Below the pieces are notes generated by a model, which saw only the letters and a list, made by a program, of their open reading frames with translations, searched no databases and was not told the DNA's origin. Below, in pieces: positions 5,172 to 11,066 of a DNA stretch of 11,066 bases. Numbering within the stretch: the stretch's first letter is position 1; the number at the start of each line of letters is the position of its first letter. The position numbers and the translations under genes were made by a program. This stretch comes from Thermodesulfovibrionales bacterium (GTDB lineage Bacteria > Nitrospirota > Thermodesulfovibrionia > Thermodesulfovibrionales > UBA1546). The stretch is taken from contig CAKKPR010000048.1 of NCBI GenBank assembly GCA_919901705.1, positions 1 to 11,066 on the forward strand, written 5' to 3'.

Positions 5172-6200
5172 AAGAAGGTGCCACAAAAAATCCTGATTAT
5201 CAAACCAAGTTCCCTTGGCGACATAGTCCACAGCCTGCCTTTTTTAAACGCCATAAGAGACAGATTCCCCAAATCAGAGATACACTGGGTTGTTGCCAGG
5301 GGGCTTGAAGGGCTTCTTGAAGGCCACCCCATGATAAGTAAGCTCTGGATTATAAATAAAGACAACTGGAAAAAGATTAAAAATATTAAGGGGACGGTCA
5401 GTGAACTAAAGGATTTATTTAAGTCGCTGAAGAAGGAGAAGTTCGATATTGTGGTTGATCTGCAGGGACTTCTGAGAAGCGGGGTTCTGGCAGCGGCAAC
5501 CGGCGCTTCTGTCAGGATAGGGTTTAGTGAGGCAAGGGAAGGCAGCAGAATATTTTATACGCACAGGGTTAAGGGCGGTAAGGATATACATGCAGTGGAC
5601 AGGTACCTGAAGATTGCAAAATTTCTCGGAAGCGATGTTGCTGATATCAAATTTCCATTTCCCCTGTCTTTTAGCTCTCAGCTTTCAGCCCTCGGCTTTC
5701 AGTTTCAGGATGAATATGCTGTGTTTGTCCCTGGGGCAAGATGGCGAACCAAGAGATGGCCTTCTGAGAGATTCGGAGAGCTTGCGTCAATATTGTCAGT
5801 AAAGACTCTTGTTGTCGGCGGAAAATCAGATATTGATATATCAAACAGGGTTGCAGCTGGCTCTAAAGGCAATGCCATGTCTGTTGCAGGCATGACCAGT
5901 ATTAAAGAGCTGATAGATATAATGAGAAAGGCTAAGTTTGTTGTAAGCAATGATTCAGGCCCCATGCATATAGCCGCAGCCCTTGGTGTGCCTGTTTTTG
6001 CGATATTCGGCCCTACGAATCCTTTAAGAACAGGGCCTTACGGCAAGGGGCATGTAGTTATAAGAAAAGGGTTTGAATGTTCGCCATGCTATAAAAAAGG
6101 CTGTAAGGATGTGCGCTGCATGGATGCCGTAAGTGTTAAGGAAGTGGCTGAGACCATCTGTCAGGGCACACTTAAAGGCTTGCCTAAAAAAGGTTATTGA
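5154..6200 (+). CDS. Glycosyltransferase family 9, heptosyltransferase-type (LPS core)
   Basis: The 348-residue protein has the two Rossmann-like lobes of family 9 enzymes, which transfer ADP-heptose or related sugars to the lipopolysaccharide core at the cytoplasmic face. The N-terminal motif KILIIKPSSLGDIVHSLP carries Asp23 at the place of the catalytic Asp of WaaC-type enzymes. LQGLLRSG follows, and the donor-site motif DSGPMHIAAALGVPVFAIFGPT has Asp267 and His272. A C-terminal four-cysteine cluster (C309, C312, C317, C322) is common in GT9 homologues and may be structural. The start is uncertain: ATG 5154 has no clear ribosome site and lies in a hairpin loop, while an in-frame GTG at 5178 would begin nearer the motif. 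A heptamer repeat encodes residues 173-185, between the two lobes. The exact acceptor cannot be assigned. Confidence 0.9.
   Translation: MEILIYKKVPQKILIIKPSSLGDIVHSLPFLNAIRDRFPKSEIHWVVARGLEGLLEGHPMISKLWIINKDNWKKIKNIKGTVSELKDLFKSLKKEKFDIVVDLQGLLRSGVLAAATGASVRIGFSEAREGSRIFYTHRVKGGKDIHAVDRYLKIAKFLGSDVADIKFPFPLSFSSQLSALGFQFQDEYAVFVPGARWRTKRWPSERFGELASILSVKTLVVGGKSDIDISNRVAAGSKGNAMSVAGMTSIKELIDIMRKAKFVVSNDSGPMHIAAALGVPVFAIFGPTNPLRTGPYGKGHVVIRKGFECSPCYKKGCKDVRCMDAVSVKEVAETICQGTLKGLPKKGY
5670..5708 (+). repeat. Degenerate heptamer array inside the glycosyltransferase gene
   Basis: The 39 bases divide into TTTAGCT, CTCAGCT, TTCAGCC, CTCGGCT, TTCAGTT and TCAG: five 7-bp units on a YTCAGCT theme plus a partial one. 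They are read in frame as F-S-S-Q-L-S-A-L-G-F-Q-F-Q (residues 173-185), in the linker before DEYAVFVPGARW, where extra residues would be tolerated. The array is a multiple of 3 overall but not of 7, as expected if only in-frame versions survive. Confidence 0.65.
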
Positions 6201-6256
6201 CTTTTTCCTTGATTTCAGTTAAAAAATAAGCCTGAAATTCTAATTAGGAGGGATTT

Positions 6257-6559
6257 ATGAAACTTGGTATACATGTAAATAGCGATAAGCATCTGGAACA
6301 TGTAATTGGCCTTACAAAAGCGGCTGTTTCAAAAGGACATGAGGTGGTTATATTTACCATGTCTGACGGGTCAGGACTGCTGGAGAAACCTTCTTTCACG
6401 GATTTATGCAATATGCCGGGTGTATCAATGAGCTATTGTGACCATAATGCAACACACATGGGGATTAACAAAGCGGGTATTCCTAAGAAGATTGCATGCG
6501 GAAGCCAGTTCAATAATGCAACAATGGTTCATGAAGTTGACAGGGTAATAGTACTTTAA
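6257..6559 (+). CDS. DsrE-like sulfur relay protein
   Basis: This 100-residue soluble protein resembles the DsrE/DsrF-like family, whose members carry sulfane sulfur on a conserved cysteine and pass it to partners such as TusA or DsrC. It starts with a beta strand (KLGIHVNSD), then a helix (LEHVIGLTKAAVSKGHEVVIFTMSDG) as in family members. It has three cysteines: Cys51, Cys61 (in SYCDHNATHMG, the best candidate for the sulfur-carrying residue) and Cys81 (IACGSQFNNA). AGGAGG lies shortly upstream of the ATG. It is followed by a DsrH/TusB-like mini-gene and an exported rhodanese, which supports a sulfur role. It is not preceded by dsrAB in this window, so it is not assigned to the DsrEFH complex proper. 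Confidence 0.8.
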   Translation: MKLGIHVNSDKHLEHVIGLTKAAVSKGHEVVIFTMSDGSGLLEKPSFTDLCNMPGVSMSYCDHNATHMGINKAGIPKKIACGSQFNNATMVHEVDRVIVL

Positions 6560-6569
6560 AGAAGAAAAT

Positions 6570-6621
6570 AAGGTTGAGGTTAAGGTTAAGATTTTTTTCT
6601 CAACCTCAGCCTTAACCTTAA
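6570..6621. repeat. Hexamer and inverted repeat between the DsrE-like and DsrH-like genes
   Basis: AGGTTG-AGGTTA-AGGTTA-AG (6571-6590, period 6) is followed by a T-run and then the approximate complement. AGGTTGAG (6571-6578) pairs exactly with CTCAACCT (6599-6606), and TTAAGGTTAAG (6580-6590) pairs exactly with CTTAACCTTAA (6611-6621). The two pairings interleave, so they are alternatives or would make a pseudoknot. The element ends about 17 bp before the AGAGGAGG of the next gene. Confidence 0.65.
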
Positions 6622-6648
6622 TACTTAAATTTAAAGAGGAGGAATAGA

Positions 6649-6819
6649 ATGAAGATCGTACATATACTTAATGATGGGCCAACAAAATTATCAGACCAGG
6701 TAATAAGTGTTCAGTCAAAAGACAATCAGGTAAAGGTTATTGACCTTTCTAAAAAAGCAGCATCGTATGAAAGTATTGTAGATGATATTTTTTCGCATGA
6801 CAGAGTTATATCCTGGTAG
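6649..6819 (+). CDS. Small DsrH/TusB-like protein, 56 residues, no cysteine
   Basis: A short gene with a strong ribosome site (AGAGGAGG, 7 bp before the ATG). It begins MKIVHILNDGP, contains QVKVIDLSKK, and ends DRVISW. The N-terminal strand, the DxS turn and the terminal ISW resemble DsrH/TusB proteins, which form complexes with DsrE/F or TusC/D. It is much shorter than the usual 90-100 residues and contains no cysteine, so it cannot itself carry persulfide sulfur; it may be a structural or regulatory partner of the upstream DsrE-like protein. The similarity is by eye, so a family search is needed, but the reading frame, ribosome site and position between sulfur genes make it a convincing gene. 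Confidence 0.7.
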   Translation: MKIVHILNDGPTKLSDQVISVQSKDNQVKVIDLSKKAASYESIVDDIFSHDRVISW

Positions 6820-6834
6820 TAAGGGGGTGAAGAA

Positions 6835-6869
6835 GAGTTTAGAGTTAAAAGTTTAAAGTTTAAAATTTT
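6835..6869 (+). repeat. Heptamer repeat before the rhodanese gene
   Basis: GAGTTTA, GAGTTAA, AAGTTTA, AAGTTTA, AAATTTT: five 7-bp units, running directly into the TAAAGGAGG ribosome site of the rhodanese gene. Same period as the array at 5670 but a different sequence. Confidence 0.65.
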
Positions 6870-6882
6870 TAAAGGAGGCTTT

Positions 6883-7383
6883 ATGAAAAGGTTTCACGTA
6901 ATTCTTTTTGCATTGGTTCTCTCTGTAATATTGGCAGTATCTGCTGTTTATGCAGCAGACGATATGGCAGCAAAGCTTAATGGAGTACTTTCAAAGGCAG
7001 CTGCAGAAAAATTCTGGCAGGTCAGCGCTGATGATGTCCTGGCAATGATTAACGCGAAAAAGACTGATTTTCTGGTTGTTGATGTAAGACCCGACCCGAA
7101 TATGTTCAAGGCAGGACACATTCCGGGCGCGATTCATATACCTGTTCAGGATATGCTGAAACCGGAAAACCTGAAGAAACTTCCAAAGGACAAGAAGATA
7201 ATTATCGTATGCGTTACAGGGCAGACACAGAATCTCCCTATTGTTTCATTAAGGGCAATGGGATATAATGCACTCACAATGAAGTTCGGTATGGCCGCAT
7301 GGGACAAAAATTCTATAGGCGTTAAATTCATGAAGGAAGCTTTACAGGGAGCTGAGACAAAAAACTATCCTTTACAGAAATAG
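6883..7383 (+). CDS. Exported single-domain rhodanese-like sulfurtransferase
   Basis: The 166-residue product starts with a clear Sec signal peptide (basic MKRFH, hydrophobic core to Ala21, likely cleavage after Ala24 in VYA-ADD), so it should act in the periplasm. The mature part has rhodanese motifs: VVDVRPDPNMFKAGHIPGAIHIP (residues 65-87) and the active-site loop starting at Cys110 (IVCVTGQTQN), followed by SLRAMGYNALTMKFGMAAW, the usual closing helix. Rhodaneses take sulfane sulfur from thiosulfate or persulfides on this cysteine. The loop is CVTGQTQ rather than the more common CxxGxRS, so substrate and acceptor may differ. It sits after two DsrE/DsrH-like genes and upstream of a YeeE-type transporter, and may deliver or capture sulfur in the periplasm. 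Confidence 0.9.
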   Translation: MKRFHVILFALVLSVILAVSAVYAADDMAAKLNGVLSKAAAEKFWQVSADDVLAMINAKKTDFLVVDVRPDPNMFKAGHIPGAIHIPVQDMLKPENLKKLPKDKKIIIVCVTGQTQNLPIVSLRAMGYNALTMKFGMAAWDKNSIGVKFMKEALQGAETKNYPLQK

Positions 7384-7414
7384 CTGTAGCGGATTACAAA
7401 TAGCGGATAATCTT

Positions 7415-7443
7415 TATAAGGGGCGTCGCAGACGCCCCTTATA
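7415..7443. terminator. Strong GC-rich hairpin after the rhodanese gene, possible terminator
   Basis: TATAAGGGGCGTC (7415-7427) and GACGCCCCTTATA (7431-7443) are exact reverse complements with a 3-base GCA between them, 32 bp after the rhodanese stop codon. It lacks a following T-run on the plus strand, so it is not a textbook intrinsic terminator; it may protect the mRNA end or act as a boundary. It ends only 10-16 bp before the next gene and may affect its weak ribosome site. Confidence 0.5.
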
Positions 7444-7459
7444 GTCTGTATGAGTGCTA

Positions 7460-9214
7460 ATGGGCAATATTTTAAAATGGTTTAAGAGAAATGACTATGT
7501 GCTGATTTTTTCTCTGCTTGCACTCCTTACCTATATTGTCTTATTTGTTTCAAGGTCTCTGGATGACAACCGCCTTACAAGCTGGCAGTGGGCCTTTACA
7601 GATATAAACGCAGTAAGGGTTTTTTTCATTCTCATACCCGGACTTATATCTGCTTACATATTTTCAAGGGTCAAATTAATAGAACGCTATCTCGCAGAGT
7701 CTCGGAGAGTCGAGTCGCAACCGACGAGTCTACGACCGGCTGTCTGCCTTTTTGTATCTTCGTATATTATTGCGGCCTTATTCTGGCGAGAACCTGAGGT
7801 AATCATAGACGCCTCGAGGTATTTTACCCAGGCGAAGCATCTTGAAATTTATGGTATCGGATATTTTTTCAGGGAATGGGGCAGGGATATTATGGCGTGG
7901 ACTGATATGCCTCTGGTCCCTTTTCTTTACGGCCTGATATTTAAATTTTTTGGAGAGTCCAGGCTTTATATCCAGATATTCACAACATTTTTTTTCTCTA
8001 TGACGGTTGTGCTTACTTACATGATAGGGAAAACACTCTGGGACGAAGATACCGGGTTATACGGAGGGATGCTTCTTCTCGGGATTCCATACCTGTTTGT
8101 TCAGGTCCCGCTTATGCTTGTTGATGTTCCAACAATGTTTTTTCTCACGTTCGCGATTTTTACTTTCATCATGGCGCTAAAACGCGGAGGCTCATGGATA
8201 CCGCTTTCATCACTTGCCATATTTCTTGCTTTCTACTCAAAGTATTCGGCCTGGCTGATGCTTTCTGTTTTGGGTGTTGTGTTTGTGGTTCATTTGCTTT
8301 CTCAAAGCTGTCAGCCACAAAGAAAAACGAACTATTTTTATAAGGGTTCTGTAACTTTTTTAATTACGGCGGCATTAATAGGAATTGTTTTTTTATATAA
8401 GCATGAAGTTTTTTTAGAGCAGATAAGGCTTCTGATGAGCTATCAGAAACCAGGGCTGAAAAGATGGGGTGAAAGTTTCATCTCAACATTCTTTTTCCAG
8501 ATACATCCATTTATCACTGCGGCGGCATTGTATTCTGCATACGCTGCTTTAAGAAAAAAGGATTTAAGGTATTTAATTATACTATGGCTTGTTCTGCTGA
8601 TAGTCCTGTTTCAGATAAAGAGGATACGTTATATTATTATGGTCTTCCCAATGTTGAGTTTGATGGCTTCTTACGGGCTTGTGCAGATTGAAAAAAAAGA
8701 GGCAGCGAGATTCATTTCATTATGCATTGTAATCTCTTCAGTTGTAGTGGGGCTTTTTGGTTATCTGCCGTTTATGCAGAAAATAAACGCTGTGAATCTG
8801 AAAGACGCAGGCAGATTTTTAGACTCCATAGAGGAGTCAAATATCGAAGTTTTTACGCTGTCGCTTGCTGAGCCCGTAAGCAACCCGTCTGTCTCAGTCC
8901 CTGTACTGGACTATTTCACAAAAAAAAATATCATCTATGACTATGAGAATATTTCTTATCAGCCATTTGAAAAGATTGAAAAATCTTCTTTGAGGTTTAC
9001 ATGGGGATACAAAAACCCTGAATATTATACCGGCAATAAGTATTCGAAAGAGAATACGGCGGTAGTGGTAATATCAGATGATACGAACGATGCCTTGCCT
9101 GAAAAGCTTGAGAGGCAGTTATCAGGGTATCACCTCTCCATGGCATTTAATAGCTTTGAAGGGATATTCCGTTATAGAACCAGTGTAAGAATATATCAAC
9201 CCGGCAGACATTGA
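7460..9214 (+). CDS. Multi-span membrane glycosyltransferase, GT39/ArnT-like (PMT_2 type)
   Basis: The 584-residue protein has about ten or more hydrophobic segments in its first 430 residues and a soluble, probably periplasmic C-terminal part of about 140 residues. The layout and the first-loop acidic motif (PEVIIDASRYFTQAKHLEIYG, Asp117 here) fit the family that transfers sugars from polyprenyl-phosphate donors to lipids or proteins (ArnT, protein O-mannosyltransferases). Segments such as DMPLVPFLYGLIFKFFGES and LVDVPTMFFLTFAIF also resemble the family. The start is uncertain: GTG 7454 and ATG 7460 are both in frame and neither has a good ribosome site. A GC-rich stretch encoding E-S-R-R-V-E-S-Q-P-T-S (about residues 80-90, bases 7697-7730) looks inserted. 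Its link to the surrounding sulfur genes is not obvious. Confidence 0.75.
   Translation: MGNILKWFKRNDYVLIFSLLALLTYIVLFVSRSLDDNRLTSWQWAFTDINAVRVFFILIPGLISAYIFSRVKLIERYLAESRRVESQPTSLRPAVCLFVSSYIIAALFWREPEVIIDASRYFTQAKHLEIYGIGYFFREWGRDIMAWTDMPLVPFLYGLIFKFFGESRLYIQIFTTFFFSMTVVLTYMIGKTLWDEDTGLYGGMLLLGIPYLFVQVPLMLVDVPTMFFLTFAIFTFIMALKRGGSWIPLSSLAIFLAFYSKYSAWLMLSVLGVVFVVHLLSQSCQPQRKTNYFYKGSVTFLITAALIGIVFLYKHEVFLEQIRLLMSYQKPGLKRWGESFISTFFFQIHPFITAAALYSAYAALRKKDLRYLIILWLVLLIVLFQIKRIRYIIMVFPMLSLMASYGLVQIEKKEAARFISLCIVISSVVVGLFGYLPFMQKINAVNLKDAGRFLDSIEESNIEVFTLSLAEPVSNPSVSVPVLDYFTKKNIIYDYENISYQPFEKIEKSSLRFTWGYKNPEYYTGNKYSKENTAVVVISDDTNDALPEKLERQLSGYHLSMAFNSFEGIFRYRTSVRIYQPGRH
7697..7730 (+). repeat. GAGTC cluster inside the membrane glycosyltransferase gene
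   Basis: The pentamer GAGTC occurs four times in 34 bases (7697, 7707, 7712, 7726), in a GC-richer patch with CGAC and CGAG variants. It is read as polar residues between two membrane segments. It resembles the other short-repeat insertions in this window but has no regular period, so it may be chance. Confidence 0.35.
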
Positions 9215-9285
9215 ATGTAAATAAAAATTCAGCCTGTTTCAGGGGCAATTTAATGGTTTTTATAAGTGAATAAAAAGCTTAAATC

Positions 9286-9337
9286 TAAAATTGTAATTTT
9301 AACTTGATTTTTGATTACATTTTTGTGTATATATACA
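9286..9337 (+). promoter_or_regulatory. Candidate promoter for the YeeE-type transporter gene
   Basis: The 291-bp gap 9215-9505 is AT-rich and holds no ORF. A possible promoter is TTGATT (9304-9309), an 18-bp spacer and TATATA (9328-9333), with the dyad TGTATATATACA at 9326-9337 over the -10. Just upstream is a 7-2-7 dyad TAAAATT-GT-AATTTTA (9286-9301). The gap separates this gene from the one before, so an own promoter is expected; the exact boxes are uncertain in such AT-rich DNA. Confidence 0.35.
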
Positions 9338-9505
9338 TGCACAAATATAGGTTTAAATGTTAATATTGCCTGGAAAGTTCAGCCGCAAAACTTAAAGATG
9401 ATATTTAATTTGTATAAATTTTATAAGGAAAGGGGGAGGTTATTCAGAAAGAATCCAAAAAATAACTCTCATTTAAGAAATACTTAATAAGGAGGGAAAA
9501 AGTCT

Positions 9506-10963
9506 GTGGAAACAACAACAGTAGATACGTCGGAAAAAAAGAATCAAATCTGGGCCTTTATAGTCACAGGCATCATGATCCTTATCAGCCTTATCTACTA
9601 CAAGGTAAATGTATATTACATGTACCTTGTAGCTTACATCTGGTTTGGATTTGCCTACGGGATGATGCTTCAGTACGGAAGATTCTGTTTTGCCTCGGCC
9701 TCAAGAGACCTTTTCGCTGCAGGTGTTCCGAGAATGGCAGTCGGCATTCTGGTAGCGCTTACATTTTTTAGCCTTATACAGGCAACTCTTGCATCAACCA
9801 ACATGAGTACCTTTCATCCAGCGCCATTCGGGATACATACACTGATTGCCGGTTTAATCTTTGGCGTTGGAATGGTTCTTGCGGGCGGTTGTGCCTCTGG
9901 TTCTCTGTATAAGATCGGTGAAGGGAATGGCACGTCTTTCCTGGCAGCATTTTTCGGACTTTGTATCGGACAGGCAATATTCGTTGATGTCAAATGGTTC
10001 AACTTCCTGATCCCGCAGAAATGGGTGGATGCCGCTGTTGTAAACGCAGCAGCAAGAAATATTCCTGTTGACAAAATGACCTCTTCGTTCGATACGTATC
10101 TTGCAGGCTATGTCTGGAACCAGCCGGTCCTTCAGCTGTCAAAGACAAAGGCTATCTCAGAGGCGTTGCCGGGTGCGGCAAAGTACTTTATTGGAGATTC
10201 ATTATTGAACGCCCTTATACCGGCAGCAGTACTTCTTATTGTCATCTATGCCTTCTACAGTAGAAAAGGCTTTATGAAGAAAAGGGCAAAAGCAAAAGGC
10301 GGGGCCGGGACAATGGGTTTTAGTGATGAACTTGCCGGAATCTGGAATATGATAACTGCATCAAAGAGAACGACTATTATGGGCGTGATTATCGGCATCG
10401 TCGCAGGACTCCATATATTCGTTATGAAGGGAATGCAGATTAAGTTTGGTGTTGCAAATTTCGGGGAGCTGTTAACAAGGATGGGACATGCTGCCGATAC
10501 CAGCATAAAGGGCACTGTTTTTGACCCCGGATATTGGTATATAACAAGTCAGGAAGGGCAGCTTGGCGGGTGGATTCTCGACAAATTAGGTTGGGATATG
10601 CACGACAATATATTCTTCGGCGTCAATAACGGTCTTCCGGAACCATGGCGTAACCCGGCGCTCTGGATGTCCTTCGGCATCATCTTCGGCGCATTTGTCA
10701 TGGCACGGTTGAGTAATGAATTCAAGTTTAAATTGCCGAAGGGCGAGCTGATTGTATGGGGTCTGCTCGGCGGATTACTTATGGGTGTTGGCTCAAGGCC
10801 TGCTCTCGGATGCAATATAGGTGCCTTTTTTATAAGGGTTGCCGGTGGAGATCCCAGTGGCTGGCTGTATGGCACAGGCATGGTCGGCGGCGCCTTTTTG
10901 GGTGTCAAATTCTTCAACTGGTGGTCAGAAAGAAAGATGGCCAAAGAAATGGAAGCATTTTAA
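9506..10963 (+). CDS. YeeE/YedE-family sulfur-compound transporter
   Basis: The 485-residue integral membrane protein carries two sulfur-transport half-domains. The first holds FGFAYGMMLQYGRFCFASASRD (Cys61) and FGVGMVLAGGCASGSLYKIGEGN (Cys129). The second holds GLLGGLLMGVGSRPALGCNIGAFF (Cys436). These Gly-rich hairpins with cysteines are the family hallmark; characterised members (TsuA) import thiosulfate through relay of the ion along conserved cysteines. The two halves are separated by a long segment with a charged cytoplasmic loop (KKRAKAKGG, near 258) and a soluble-looking stretch at about 310-380. The start is GTG 9506, nine bases after GGAGGG. A further gene begins 99 bp downstream; in many genomes that neighbour is a TusA-like carrier. 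Together with the upstream rhodanese it suggests thiosulfate or sulfane-sulfur uptake. Confidence 0.92.
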   Translation: METTTVDTSEKKNQIWAFIVTGIMILISLIYYKVNVYYMYLVAYIWFGFAYGMMLQYGRFCFASASRDLFAAGVPRMAVGILVALTFFSLIQATLASTNMSTFHPAPFGIHTLIAGLIFGVGMVLAGGCASGSLYKIGEGNGTSFLAAFFGLCIGQAIFVDVKWFNFLIPQKWVDAAVVNAAARNIPVDKMTSSFDTYLAGYVWNQPVLQLSKTKAISEALPGAAKYFIGDSLLNALIPAAVLLIVIYAFYSRKGFMKKRAKAKGGAGTMGFSDELAGIWNMITASKRTTIMGVIIGIVAGLHIFVMKGMQIKFGVANFGELLTRMGHAADTSIKGTVFDPGYWYITSQEGQLGGWILDKLGWDMHDNIFFGVNNGLPEPWRNPALWMSFGIIFGAFVMARLSNEFKFKLPKGELIVWGLLGGLLMGVGSRPALGCNIGAFFIRVAGGDPSGWLYGTGMVGGAFLGVKFFNWWSERKMAKEMEAF

Positions 10964-11039
10964 AGTGATTAGTGACAGTGGACAGTGTCAGTATCCGGAC
11001 ATGGGACAGACACTGACACTTAGAACTGACACTTACACT
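10964..11039. repeat. Heptamer and inverted repeat after the transporter gene
   Basis: Directly after the stop codon come AGTGATT, AGTGACA, GTGGACA, GTGTCAG (10964-10991, period 7). AGTGTCAGT (10984-10992) is the exact reverse complement of ACTGACACT, which occurs twice (11012-11020 and 11025-11033), so two competing hairpins are possible. The element ends shortly before the AAAGGAGG of the next gene. Confidence 0.65.
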
Positions 11040-11062
11040 AAATAAAAAGGAGGAAGTTTGTT

Positions 11063-11066
11063 ATGG
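11063..11066 (+). CDS. Start of the next gene (only the first codon is in the window)
   Basis: An ATG at 11063-11065 follows a strong AAAAAGGAGG ribosome site (GGAGG at 11049-11053, nine bases upstream). Nothing of the product can be read. The usual partner of YeeE/YedE proteins is a small TusA-like sulfur carrier, a prediction from neighbourhood only. Confidence 0.5.

Noticed and set aside
10549..10944. A 131-codon open frame on the minus strand inside the transporter gene
   Set aside because: It runs opposite the conserved Gly/Cys motifs of the YeeE protein and has no ribosome site; a shadow of that gene.

Overview
The window looks like chromosomal DNA of a Gram-negative, sulfur-metabolising anaerobe or microaerophile. 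The best guess is Nitrospirota (Thermodesulfovibrionia-like), with Desulfobacterota (old Deltaproteobacteria) as the alternative. The reasons are an LPS-type heptosyltransferase, several oxygen-defence enzymes typical of anaerobes, a DsrE/DsrH/rhodanese/YeeE set of sulfur genes, moderate-to-low GC by eye, and dispersed short repeats (including a GTCATTGCGAG-type element) that I associate with such genomes. Taxonomy is inference; no rRNA or other marker is present.

Left part, minus strand (1-2123): an ECF sigma factor gene and a membrane-bound zinc-finger anti-sigma gene are fused head to tail (TAAATG), followed by the first 14 codons of a third gene leaving the window at base 1. Two copies of the same promoter architecture, GGAAC-N18-GTCTAA, lie on this strand. 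One is right at the sigma start and one is in front of the third gene. They suggest a self-regulating ECF regulon.

Middle left, plus strand (2187-4700): a superoxide dismutase, a nitroreductase-family flavoprotein and two erythrin/rubrerythrin-like diiron proteins without rubredoxin domains form an oxidative-stress and redox cluster. The first three genes are 17-18 bp apart. The fourth follows a 149-bp gap filled by a paired GTCATTGCGAG repeat.

Middle (4873-6200): a small protein of unknown function and a family 9 (heptosyltransferase-type) glycosyltransferase. The glycosyltransferase start codon sits in the loop of a perfect 13-bp inverted repeat.

Right part (6257-11066): a DsrE-like protein, a 56-residue cysteine-free DsrH/TusB-like protein, an exported rhodanese, a multi-span GT39/ArnT-like membrane protein, a YeeE/YedE-type sulfur-compound transporter, and the first codon of another gene. 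Apart from the glycosyltransferase these could handle thiosulfate or sulfane sulfur: a periplasmic rhodanese, a membrane importer and cytoplasmic carriers.

A second theme is repeats. Nearly every spacer between 4066 and 11062 carries a different 6-8 bp periodic or inverted repeat, often ending just before a ribosome binding site. Related-looking elements also lie in frame inside three genes (anti-sigma, GT9, GT39-like), apparently in linker regions.
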